Origin: Ruminococcaceae bacterium UBA5391
GTDB taxonomy: Bacteria; Bacillota; Clostridia; Oscillospirales; Acutalibacteraceae
Direction: 5' to 3'
NCBI GenBank assembly: GCA_002410755.1
Contig: DHOL01000006.1
Coordinates: 1 to 9,183 of the forward strand
DNA length: 9,183 nucleotides
Below, in pieces: positions 1-6,102 of the stretch. The translations under genes and the position numbers were made by a program. Below the pieces are notes generated by a model. It saw nothing but the letters and a program-made list of their open reading frames with translations, did not search any database and was not told where the DNA came from. Numbering within the stretch: the stretch's first letter is position 1; every line of letters begins with the position of its first letter.

Positions 1-22
1 GGATGGGTTCTTCGACAATCTG
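1..22 (-). repeat. Copy of a dispersed intergenic repeat arm, cut by the window edge
   Basis: Read on the minus strand, these 22 bases match positions 3911-3932 at 20 of 22 positions. The shared core is TTGTCGAAG followed by ACCCATCC. The plus-strand form also matches the second arm of the inverted repeat at 3948-3963 at 14 of 16 positions. At 3917-3963 the sequence forms a long hairpin, so the matching arm of this copy, if present, would lie to the left of the window. The core resembles the TTGTCGAAGG type of dispersed palindrome seen between genes in various bacteria; that resemblance is from memory. Confidence 0.55.
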
Positions 23-23
23 G

Positions 24-52
24 GGCAGCCGCTTAAAAGCGGCTGCCTTTTT
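24..52 (+). terminator. Rho-independent terminator of an upstream plus-strand gene
   Basis: A perfect GC-rich stem (GGCAGCCGCT paired with AGCGGCTGCC, four-base loop) spans 24-47 and is followed directly by five T residues on the plus strand. On the minus strand the hairpin is followed by CCAGATTG, which is not a T-run, so its main direction is plus. It probably ends a gene left of the window that converges on the phosphohexomutase gene. It lies 14 bp past that gene's stop and may also weakly stop minus-strand transcription. Confidence 0.85.
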
Positions 53-65
53 CACAGCAATCAGC

Positions 66-1481
66 TCAGGAAAGGGAAAGGAACTCGCCTAAAATATTGC
101 GAATTTGTTGTGCTTCTTTCAGCGTCGGCATTTCGCAGAAAATACGCAGCAGCGGTTCCGTTCCGGAAAAGCGGGCTATAATCCAGCCGCCATTTTGAAA
201 ATAGACTTTGCATCCGTCCAAGTAAGACACCCGCTGAACATCAATCGGGAATTTGGGGAGGAGTTTGTCTTCCAGAAGCATTTTTGTAATTCGGCCTTTG
301 TCTTTCGGATTAAACCGGTAATTGAATTCATCCATTTCCCATGTGCCATATCGGGACACAATCTCGGCGTACAGTTGCGAAAGGCTCTTTCCGGTGACAG
401 AAAGCATCTCAACAAGCAGCGACGCTGCGTAGATCCCGTCTTTCCCATGAATATGGCCGCGCACCGTAAGCCCGCCGGAGGATTCCCCTCCGATAACGGC
501 ATTCGTCTCAAGCATTTTTGCAGAGACATATTTAAAGCCGACGGGTACTTCATAGCATTTCTCACCGAAATCATCCGCAATGAGATCCAGCATATGTGTC
601 GTGGCAATATTCCGCACCGCCGCACCGTGCCATTCGCGGTACTTCAGAAGATAGTAGTACAGCAGCACCAGGATTTTGTTCGGGTGCAGGAAATCCCCCC
701 GGTCGTCTATGACACCCAGCCGGTCGGCGTCACCGTCTGTTGCAATGCCGATATCGCAGTGATGCTCTTTGACATAAATGCTCAACCCTGCAAGCGTTTC
801 ACGGTTTGGCGCAGGAAGCCTCCCGCCAAACAGTGCATCATGCCGTTCGTGAATCACATCGACGTCACAGCGTGCAGTAATCAGAATGGTCTGAAGAGCC
901 GTCTTGCTGACGCCGTACATAGGGTCAAGGACAATTTTCAGGTCTCTGCGGCGGATTGCTTCCATATTGACCGCTTTGATAATGCTGTCAATATACTCGT
1001 TCATTGGGTCAATCCAGTGGATTTTTCCGTCACGGACTCCTTCTTCAAACGGGACAGTCCCGACTGCGGAGCCTTCCATGTCTTTAATAATTGTCTCAAG
1101 CTCCCCAGTCAGCCTTTCATCGGCATCACGGCCGCCTTCCATAAAGACTTTAACCCCATTGTAAATTGCGGGGTTGTGGCTTGCTGTAATGGCCATTCCA
1201 GCGGGAAGGCCGTATTCTTTCACAGTAAACATAACCAGCGGCGTCGGTGCTTCCCTGTGAATCACCATGCATGGGATTCCCTGCCCGGCAAACACTTCGG
1301 CGGCCCAGCGCGCTGATTCTTTAGAGAGAAAACGCCGGTCATAACCAATGACAATTCCCTTCTCCGTTTTTCCATCTTTCTTCATTTTTTTCGCAACAGC
1401 GGCAGTCAGCAACTGAACATTCGCCTTCGTAAAATCATCACCGATGATTGCACGCCACCCACCTGTTCCAAAATGAATCAT
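66..1481 (-). CDS. Phosphoglucomutase/phosphomannomutase family protein (alpha-D-phosphohexomutase)
   Basis: This is a predicted cytoplasmic enzyme of 471 residues that interconverts hexose 6-phosphate and hexose 1-phosphate, the entry step to nucleotide sugars for surface polysaccharides. All four family signatures are present: the phosphoserine loop TASHNP (residues 99-104, catalytic Ser101), the metal loop DGDADR (249-254, Asp249/251/253), the sugar-binding loop GGESSG (331-336) and the phosphate-binding loop RFSGTEP (437-443). The N-terminal GTGGWR motif is also typical. The ATG at 1481 is preferred because GGGAGA (minus strand, 1491-1486) sits four bases before it; the in-frame GTG at 1493 overlaps that ribosome binding site and would add only four residues. 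Substrate preference (glucose, mannose or both) cannot be read from the motifs. It is transcribed away from the GH3 gene. A minus-strand TATACT at 1613-1608 is a weak -10 candidate without a good -35. Confidence 0.94.
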   Translation of the reverse strand: MIHFGTGGWRAIIGDDFTKANVQLLTAAVAKKMKKDGKTEKGIVIGYDRRFLSKESARWAAEVFAGQGIPCMVIHREAPTPLVMFTVKEYGLPAGMAITASHNPAIYNGVKVFMEGGRDADERLTGELETIIKDMEGSAVGTVPFEEGVRDGKIHWIDPMNEYIDSIIKAVNMEAIRRRDLKIVLDPMYGVSKTALQTILITARCDVDVIHERHDALFGGRLPAPNRETLAGLSIYVKEHHCDIGIATDGDADRLGVIDDRGDFLHPNKILVLLYYYLLKYREWHGAAVRNIATTHMLDLIADDFGEKCYEVPVGFKYVSAKMLETNAVIGGESSGGLTVRGHIHGKDGIYAASLLVEMLSVTGKSLSQLYAEIVSRYGTWEMDEFNYRFNPKDKGRITKMLLEDKLLPKFPIDVQRVSYLDGCKVYFQNGGWIIARFSGTEPLLRIFCEMPTLKEAQQIRNILGEFLSLS

Positions 1482-1665
1482 AAAATCTCCCACTTTTCTC
1501 CGTACACATTTTATCTGCCCTGCACGGCGGGCAATTACCAGCCAGCCTGTCCAAGGGGAAACCGAGACTTCCTTCCCTTTCAGGACGGCGGTTTTACTTT
1601 CGCTTTTAGTATAAATCAGGGAATGCAGAGAATGAATAGAAAATTCCGTATTCCGTGGTATATTC

Positions 1666-1679
1666 TCAATATTTATTGA
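1666..1679. promoter_or_regulatory. AT-rich 14-bp palindrome, possible operator
   Basis: TCAATA-TT-TATTGA has two perfect 6-bp arms with a 2-bp centre. It lies about midway between the divergent genes, 185 bp from the phosphohexomutase start and 118 bp before the predicted GH3 -35. The size and symmetry would suit a dimeric repressor site. AT-rich palindromes of this length are also common by chance in such spacers, and no regulator is identified. Confidence 0.25.
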
Positions 1680-1697
1680 AACAGCTAATTATTTAAT

Positions 1698-1784
1698 CTA
1701 CCAGTCCATAATAATTTGCAATCTGGAAGCTCTCACGTCCCTGTTCACCTCCTTAAAAAGATAAAATCTGACGCATTTTTTCAT
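1698..1784 (-). CDS. Doubtful 28-codon micro-ORF with internal perfect Shine-Dalgarno
   Basis: An ATG at 1784 opens a 28-codon frame beginning MKKCVRFYLF and ending in TAG at 1698. Inside it, on the minus strand, AAGGAGGTGA (1754-1745) is the full ten-base complement of the 16S rRNA tail. It is followed after 8 bases by an in-frame GTG at 1736, which would start a 12-residue peptide. The strong ribosome binding site is the only real evidence. The ATG start has only a weak AAGAG upstream. Promoter evidence on this strand is thin (TGGTAGAAT near 1820). The frame overlaps the GH3 -35 box. I do not recognise the peptide; it could be a leader, a gene remnant or chance. Confidence 0.2.
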   Translation of the reverse strand: MKKCVRFYLFKEVNRDVRASRLQIIMDW

Positions 1785-1811
1785 TGAATTCTCTTCTGCT
1801 TTTGGTATAAT
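1784..1811 (+). promoter_or_regulatory. Sigma-A-type promoter of the GH3 gene
   Basis: A consensus -10 TATAAT (1806-1811) is preceded by TGG, giving an extended -10, and stands 16 bp after a TTGAAT -35 (1784-1789, four of six consensus bases). Transcription would begin near 1818, leaving a leader of about 40 nt before the GH3 start. Confidence 0.75.
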
Positions 1812-1844
1812 GGTTGTATTCTACCAGTTTTTATTATCAGCAGT

Positions 1845-1852
1845 AAAGGAGA
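1845..1852 (+). promoter_or_regulatory. Ribosome binding site of the GH3 gene
   Basis: AAAGGAGA ends 6 bases before the ATG at 1859. This strong, well-spaced site fixes the GH3 start. Confidence 0.85.
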
Positions 1853-1858
1853 TATCCC

Positions 1859-3862
1859 ATGGATATTCAGAAAACCCTTTCAAGTATGTCATTAGAGCAG
1901 AAGCTGAAATTTCTGACTGCCGCCAGCGCCTGGCACACAGCTGCATTTGAAAGTCCAAAGGTCCCCCAAATCACCGTTTCTGATGGGCCTTGCGGTTTGC
2001 GCAAGGTAGTCGATGGAAACGACGGGAAAAGCACGCAGGTTAAAACAATCTGTTTTCCAAGCGCTTCTGCCGTAGCCTCCTCATGGGACCCGGACCTTGC
2101 CTATCAGGAAGGAGCCGCTTTAGCAGGGGAATGTATTCACTACGGCGTCAACATTCTTCTCGGTCCAGGGGTCAACATGAAACGTTCCCCTCTCTGCGGA
2201 CGGAATTTTGAGTATTATAGTGAGGATCCCGTTCTGGCCGGAGAAATGGGTACCGCTTTCATTAAGGGCCTTCAGGGGAAGGGAGTCGGCGCATGTCTGA
2301 AACATTTTGCCGGAAATAATCAGGAAGCCGACCGTCTTTTCGGCAGCAGTGAAATTGATGAGCGCACCCTCCGGGAAATCTATCTGAAAGCATTTGAAAT
2401 CGCTGTTAAAAAAGCAGCTCCATGGAGCATCATGTGCGCCTACAACCGGCTGAACGGCGTCTACTGCAGCCAGAATCCATGGCTTCTCGACGAAGTGCTT
2501 CGGAAGGAATGGGGCTATGAAGGGGTTGTCATATCAGACTGGGGCGCTGTCCATGACCGTCCCGCTGCCCTGCGGGCTTCCCTGGAGATTGGTTTCCCTT
2601 ATTCTGCGGACAGCTATCCTGCCCTGCAAAAAGCGTACCAGGCCGGTGAAATTACCGACCGGCAGATTGACCGGGCCGTAGAAAGCCAGCTGAAACTGGT
2701 CGATAAAGCTGAAAAGCACCAGAGCCGCTGGGAAGTTCCCGCCGACGCACATAAGGCAGAGCTTACCGCCGCAAAGAAACTGGCGGAGGAATCCATTACC
2801 CTGCTGAAAAATGAGGACCATATTCTTCCTATCGACGAAAAGGGGAAAAAGAAAATTGCCGTCCTCGGCGGATGCGCCGAGCTTCCGTTTATCCAAGGCG
2901 GCGGCAGTGCCTGCGTGACGCCTTCCGTCACTGAGGCGCCGCTTGATGAAATTCGGAAGATTGCCGGGGATAAAGTAGGATACTTCCCCGCTTACACATG
3001 GGGTTCCTGTCATGCGGCACCGACCATGGTTCAGTACCGGGAAGCCCTCGGCCTTGCCGCTTCCTCCGATGTTGCTGTCGTTTTCGTCGGCGAGCCGGAT
3101 TTGCTGGAACGGGAAGGCGAAGACCGCGTTTCCATCCGTCTCAATCCGCTCCTTGAGCAGCTGATCCGCGACATTGCCCACGTCAATCCCAACACGGTTG
3201 TAGTCATACAGGCTGGTTCGGCGATTGACATGAGTCCGTGGATTGACTCCGTCAAGGGCGTTATTATGAGCTGGTACACCGGGAGTTGCTGCGGAAGTGC
3301 CATTGCGGAAGTGCTGTTTGGCCGCGTCAACCCCAGCGGAAAGCTCTCTGAATCCTTCCCGCTCCGTCTGGAGGATACCCCGGCCTATGGGAATTACCCT
3401 GGACTCCCAATCGCCCGGTATAACGAAGGGGGATTAATTGGCTACCGCTACTACGACACTGCGCGCAAAGACGTCCTGTTCCCATTTGGGTTTGGCCTCT
3501 CTTACACAACTTTTGCCTACTCTGACTTTTATGCCTCTTCAGATAGAATTTCAAAAGACAGCTCGGTTAAAGTTTCTTTCAAAGTCAAGAACACAGGCAA
3601 AACAGCAGGAAAAGAAGTCGTCCAATTATATATCGGCTCTTTTTCTTCATCGGTTATCCGCCCGGACAAAGAGCTGAAGCATTTTGCCAAAGTTGACCTG
3701 AAACCCGGCGAAGAGAAAAAGATCTGCTTTACTCTTACTTGGGAAGATTTTGCTTATTATTCAACCATCTATCACGAGTGGACACTGGAAAAGGGCTGTT
3801 ACCGCATTCTGGTCGGCGCGTCTTCCCGTGACATCCGTCTCTGGGGAAACATCACTGCTTAA
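1859..3862 (+). CDS. Glycoside hydrolase family 3 protein, beta-glucosidase-like
   Basis: This 667-residue protein is a retaining exo-glycosidase, probably releasing glucose or another hexose from the non-reducing end of beta-linked oligosaccharides. The order is GH3 N-terminal barrel (about 15-280), GH3 C-terminal domain (about 310-550) and fibronectin III-like domain (about 568-655), the layout of clostridial cytoplasmic beta-glucosidases. Visible motifs are SDGPCGLR (41-48), NFEYYSEDP (116-124), KHFAGNNQE (148-156) and VVISDWGAVHD, with Asp227 the expected nucleophile. EGEDR at 419-423 places Glu419 as the likely acid/base by family analogy. No signal peptide or membrane segment is seen, so it should act on imported oligosaccharides inside the cell. 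It has its own promoter and ribosome binding site. No transporter or sugar regulator lies beside it, so the substrate is open: beta-glucosidase, beta-xylosidase and related activities share this fold. Confidence 0.94.
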   Translation: MDIQKTLSSMSLEQKLKFLTAASAWHTAAFESPKVPQITVSDGPCGLRKVVDGNDGKSTQVKTICFPSASAVASSWDPDLAYQEGAALAGECIHYGVNILLGPGVNMKRSPLCGRNFEYYSEDPVLAGEMGTAFIKGLQGKGVGACLKHFAGNNQEADRLFGSSEIDERTLREIYLKAFEIAVKKAAPWSIMCAYNRLNGVYCSQNPWLLDEVLRKEWGYEGVVISDWGAVHDRPAALRASLEIGFPYSADSYPALQKAYQAGEITDRQIDRAVESQLKLVDKAEKHQSRWEVPADAHKAELTAAKKLAEESITLLKNEDHILPIDEKGKKKIAVLGGCAELPFIQGGGSACVTPSVTEAPLDEIRKIAGDKVGYFPAYTWGSCHAAPTMVQYREALGLAASSDVAVVFVGEPDLLEREGEDRVSIRLNPLLEQLIRDIAHVNPNTVVVIQAGSAIDMSPWIDSVKGVIMSWYTGSCCGSAIAEVLFGRVNPSGKLSESFPLRLEDTPAYGNYPGLPIARYNEGGLIGYRYYDTARKDVLFPFGFGLSYTTFAYSDFYASSDRISKDSSVKVSFKVKNTGKTAGKEVVQLYIGSFSSSVIRPDKELKHFAKVDLKPGEEKKICFTLTWEDFAYYSTIYHEWTLEKGCYRILVGASSRDIRLWGNITA

Positions 3863-3886
3863 AATTATTCTAGGGAGTAAAAATTT

Positions 3887-3908
3887 GGCACCTTCGGACG
3901 GAGATGCC
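3887..3908 (+). repeat. Hairpin repeat, first of two near-identical copies flanking licCA
   Basis: GGCACCTTC and GGAGATGCC pair around a GGAC loop with one mismatch and one G-T wobble. The same 22 bases occur at 5940-5961 with a single difference (A to G at 3904), in the same orientation. This copy lies 24 bp after the GH3 stop but lacks a following T-run, so it is not a classical terminator. It may protect the 3' end of the GH3 transcript or be a repeat-element copy. Confidence 0.75.
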
Positions 3909-3916
3909 CTCAGTTT

Positions 3917-3963
3917 GTCGAAGGACCCATCCAACGCATCAAGCGAAGGATGGATCCTTCGAC
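3917..3963. repeat. 16-bp inverted repeat forming a long hairpin
   Basis: The left arm GTCGAAGGACCCATCC (3917-3932) pairs with the right arm GGATGGATCCTTCGAC (3948-3963) at 15 of 16 positions around a 15-base loop. The loop contains a smaller CGC/GCG pairing. The left arm with six further upstream bases recurs, inverted, at 1-22. Because the copies sit next to different genes, this is best read as a dispersed palindromic (REP- or MITE-like) element, although only one full copy is visible. Confidence 0.75.
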
Positions 3964-3987
3964 ATGTTAATTCAAACCCGAAAAAGT

Positions 3988-4026
3988 TCAAGCGTTTAGA
4001 AAAGGCACCTGAGGCGCCTCGCTTGA
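3988..4026. repeat. 7-bp inverted repeat overlapping the licCA -35 box
   Basis: TCAAGCG (3988-3994) and CGCTTGA (4020-4026) are perfect inverted copies 25 bp apart, and the right copy covers the first four bases of the TTGACA -35 box. A third TCAAGCG lies in the loop of the upstream hairpin at 3939-3945. It could be an operator or a further repeat part; the sequence alone does not decide. Confidence 0.4.
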
Positions 4027-4050
4027 CAACGTGGGAATACATGGTAAAAT
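4023..4050 (+). promoter_or_regulatory. Promoter of the licCA fusion gene
   Basis: A perfect -35 TTGACA (4023-4028) is followed after 16 bp by TAAAAT (4045-4050, five of six), preceded by TGG to give an extended -10. Transcription should start near 4057, about 30 nt before the licCA start. The design matches the GH3 promoter. It indicates that licCA is transcribed on its own rather than only by readthrough. Confidence 0.75.
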
Positions 4051-4066
4051 TAGCCTGTGTCGATTT

Positions 4067-4073
4067 AAGAGGA
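4067..4073 (+). promoter_or_regulatory. Ribosome binding site before licCA, start-deciding and ambiguous
   Basis: AAGAGGA lies 4 bases before an ATG at 4078 and 12 bases before the in-frame ATG at 4086. The ATG at 4078 is in another frame and ends after six codons (MKKWCR) at 4098, overlapping the licCA start. An AGGTGA (4093-4098) also lies 5 bases before an in-frame TTG at 4104. The true start may therefore be 4086 or 4104. Confidence 0.5.
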
Positions 4074-4085
4074 ATTTATGAAAAA

Positions 4086-5840
4086 ATGGTGCAGGTGAAG
4101 AAATTGCTGAGTAAATCACAGTTTGATATTCTCTATATGGCTTGGAAAAACAGGGACGGTGCCTCAGGGCAAATTGGGCTTTCCGCCGCGGAATATCTTG
4201 TTTCGGCAGGACTTCTGAGTCCGAAAGGAAAAATTACACCGGCCGGTGTGGATGCGCTGGGGCCCTATAAAGTCACCAATGCAGTCATCATGGCGGCGGG
4301 GAAAAGTTCACGCTTTGCGCCGCTTTCCTTTGAGAAGCCGAAGGGACTCATTCGGGTAAAGGGCGAAGTCATGATTGAGCGGCAGATCCTTCAGTTACAG
4401 GCTGCCGGAATCTGCGATATCACGCTTGTCGTTGGCTATAAAAAGGAAAAAATGTTCTACCTTGCGGACAAATTCCATGTCAAAATCGTTGTGAACGACG
4501 ATTATTACCGGTACAATAATCCTTCTTCGCTGATTCGGGTTGCGGACCAGCTCGACAATACCTATATCTGCTCTTCGGATGATTACTTTTCTGAGAATGT
4601 GTTTGAGCCCTATGTTTATGCAGCTTATTATCCGGTCTTCTATGTCCCCGGCCGGACGGATGAATACTGCGCGGAAAGCGATAAAACAGGTCGAATCACG
4701 AAAGTGACCATCGGTGGGACGGACGCTTGGGCAATGGTTGGCCATGTTTATTTTTCCCGGGAATTCAGCAGGGCGTTTGTGCGCATCCTGAAAAAAGAGT
4801 ATTCTTCATCCCTGACAAAATCGCAGCTTTGGGAAGACTTATTTGTCCGGTATCTTCCTCAACTTGAAATGTACGCGCGGCGTTTCGACTCTTCTCAGAT
4901 CAAAGAATTTGATTCTCTCAATGAACTCCGCGAGTTCGACAGCAGCTACGTTACCGATGCCGACTCGCAGATCTTCCGCAACATCGGGAAAGTCCTTTCC
5001 TGTAGGGACCAGGATATCACGGACCTCAGGCTACTCAAAGGTGGGCTTACCAATCTGTCGTTTGTCTTTTTATGCCGGGGCGGAAAATATGTCTACCGTC
5101 ATCCCGGTACCGGAACGGAAGCCTATCTCAACCGCGCCGGGGAAGCCTGTTCTACAAAAATCGCGCGGGAACTTGGACTGGATGACACGGTCCTGTTTAT
5201 TGACCCTGAAGAGGGCTGGAAGATTTCCCGCTTTATCGAGCCTGCGCGGACTCTTGACTGCCGCAGTGCCGTACAGACGGAGCAAGCCCTGAAGATAATC
5301 CGTACGCTCCACCGGAGCGGCAGGCAGGTACCGTACCGATTTGACCTCTGGATAGAGATTGGGCGGCTCGGAAAGGCTCTTGCGGAGCACGATTGCGGCG
5401 AGCAGAAATGTCTGAAATCACTGGACGACATGATTGCGCGGCTGCACCGATGTGCAGCCCGTGAGCGGGTACCGGAATGCCTGTGTCACTGCGATTGCTG
5501 CGTTTCCAATTTTCTCATCGGGGAAAACGGGAAAATGAACCTGATTGACTGGGAACGTTCCGGTATGTCGGACCCGGCCTGTGACCTTGGCGCCCTTCTT
5601 GCCAGTTCGGGCAGTACGATGGAGCAGGCGGAAACCTTAGTGAAACAGTACCTGAGGCGCAGGCCGGAACGGCAGGAACTTTGCCGCTGCTTCGGGTACG
5701 CTGCAGCGTCGGCTTACTGCAGACTTTTGCAGGAGATTGTACAAGGTATGGTCGGTCCGTCCGCGGACAGGCATCTTGACGACCTGAAACAATGTGCGGA
5801 GTTTTACGGCAGGAGCGCGCTTGCAGGGTACCGGGAATGA
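4086..5840 (+). CDS. LicC-LicA fusion: cytidylyltransferase plus choline kinase with winged-helix-like N terminus
   Basis: This 584-residue protein is predicted to make CDP-choline: the C-terminal domain phosphorylates choline with ATP and the central domain couples phosphocholine to CTP. Residues 5-62 resemble a short MarR-like winged helix. Residues 64-300 form a nucleotidyltransferase with MAAGKSSRFAPL (69-80), EKPKG (83-87) and the acidic SSDD (163-166). Residues 312-584 form a LicA-like kinase with LKGGLTNLSF (317-326), YRHPGTGTEAYLNR (337-350), the Brenner loop H468-x-D470-x4-N475 and the metal-binding IDWE (487-490). Five cysteines (465, 467, 469, 471, 472) crowd the catalytic loop, which is unusual. 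Start 4086 follows the promoter at 4023-4050; TTG 4104 is an alternative. No signal peptide or membrane segment is seen. No LicB transporter or LicD transferase lies in the window. Ethanolamine or a similar alcohol as substrate cannot be excluded. Confidence 0.9.
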   Translation: MVQVKKLLSKSQFDILYMAWKNRDGASGQIGLSAAEYLVSAGLLSPKGKITPAGVDALGPYKVTNAVIMAAGKSSRFAPLSFEKPKGLIRVKGEVMIERQILQLQAAGICDITLVVGYKKEKMFYLADKFHVKIVVNDDYYRYNNPSSLIRVADQLDNTYICSSDDYFSENVFEPYVYAAYYPVFYVPGRTDEYCAESDKTGRITKVTIGGTDAWAMVGHVYFSREFSRAFVRILKKEYSSSLTKSQLWEDLFVRYLPQLEMYARRFDSSQIKEFDSLNELREFDSSYVTDADSQIFRNIGKVLSCRDQDITDLRLLKGGLTNLSFVFLCRGGKYVYRHPGTGTEAYLNRAGEACSTKIARELGLDDTVLFIDPEEGWKISRFIEPARTLDCRSAVQTEQALKIIRTLHRSGRQVPYRFDLWIEIGRLGKALAEHDCGEQKCLKSLDDMIARLHRCAARERVPECLCHCDCCVSNFLIGENGKMNLIDWERSGMSDPACDLGALLASSGSTMEQAETLVKQYLRRRPERQELCRCFGYAAASAYCRLLQEIVQGMVGPSADRHLDDLKQCAEFYGRSALAGYRE

Positions 5841-5937
5841 AAACCGGGAAAAGCAGAAAAAGGGACACAGCTCAAAAAGCCATATCCCACCCTGTTAAAA
5901 AAGATCCAGCGAAAACCGAGCTCTTTTGATAAGCCGA

Positions 5938-5974
5938 GGGGCACCTTCGGACGGAGGTGCCCCATTTGCTTTTT
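5938..5974 (+). terminator. Rho-independent terminator of licCA, second copy of the flanking repeat
   Basis: An 11-bp stem (GGGGCACCTTC with GGAGGTGCCCC, loop GGAC, one G-T wobble) at 5938-5963 is followed by ATTTGCTTTTT, a T-rich tract on the plus strand. It lies about 100 bp after the licCA stop. Positions 5940-5961 match the hairpin at 3887-3908 in 21 of 22 bases. No T-run follows on the minus strand, so it would serve the converging cpsB-side transcript poorly. Confidence 0.8.
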
Positions 5975-6102
5975 CCTGTTGTCTTATTCACTTTAAAATA
6001 TAGCTCTGTGAATCAGAACCAGTCAATCAAAAAATGACATGCGACTTTTGTAATACCAAATCAGCCATACTATCTTGCCGCTTCATCATCCGCTGCATGT
6101 TT
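5975..6102. other. Spacer between converging licCA and cpsB genes
   Basis: No gene or clear terminator for the minus-strand operon is seen here. A 23-codon minus-strand frame starting at 6098 has no ribosome binding site and is not called. Confidence 0.4.

Larger units (their letters stand above)
1482..1858. other. Divergent intergenic region between phosphohexomutase and GH3 genes
   Basis: These 377 bp separate two divergently transcribed genes. They hold the GH3 promoter and ribosome binding site near the right end, a 14-bp near-palindrome (1666-1679), a tandem 7-bp repeat (ATTCCGT twice, 1643-1656), a possible minus-strand -10 (TATACT at 1613-1608) and a doubtful minus-strand micro-ORF (1698-1784). 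I see no RNA gene and no larger coding region. The region from about 1500 to 1600 shows no recognisable element beyond the presumed phosphohexomutase leader. Confidence 0.6.
3863..4085. other. Repeat-rich spacer between GH3 and licCA genes
   Basis: These 223 bp hold two hairpin-forming repeats (3887-3908 and 3917-3963), a third inverted repeat (3988-4026), a promoter (4023-4050) and a ribosome binding site (4067-4073). No U-rich terminator follows the GH3 stop, so readthrough from GH3 into licCA is possible. The licCA reading frame happens to remain open upstream through this spacer and into the end of GH3, but the spacer is repeat and promoter DNA, not coding sequence. Confidence 0.7.

Noticed and set aside
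105..1316. A 403-codon open frame on the plus strand
   Set aside because: It is antisense to the phosphohexomutase, whose four family motifs are intact; the antisense translation shows no recognisable motifs and no ribosome binding site was found.
2534..3181. A 215-codon open frame on the minus strand
   Set aside because: It lies wholly inside the GH3 gene in antisense and shows no recognisable protein features.
3887..3963. CRISPR-like or tandem array made of the hairpins before licCA
   Set aside because: The two hairpins differ in sequence and there is no regular repeat-spacer pattern.
3750..4085. A 112-codon upstream extension of the licCA frame, including an ATG at 4041
   Set aside because: It crosses the GH3 3' end, two hairpin repeats and the promoter. 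The ATG at 4041 lies directly before and partly within the extended -10 element, so it would precede the predicted transcript start.
4843..5431. Several 100- to 150-codon frames on both strands inside licCA
   Set aside because: They are alternative-frame shadows of a gene with clear kinase and nucleotidyltransferase motifs.
3863..5974. licCA as a transposon or insertion sequence
   Set aside because: No transposase is present; the flanking hairpins are direct rather than inverted copies, and no target-site duplication could be recognised.
6027..6098. A 23-codon minus-strand frame starting at 6098 just after cpsB
   Set aside because: There is no ribosome binding site and the peptide is not recognisable.
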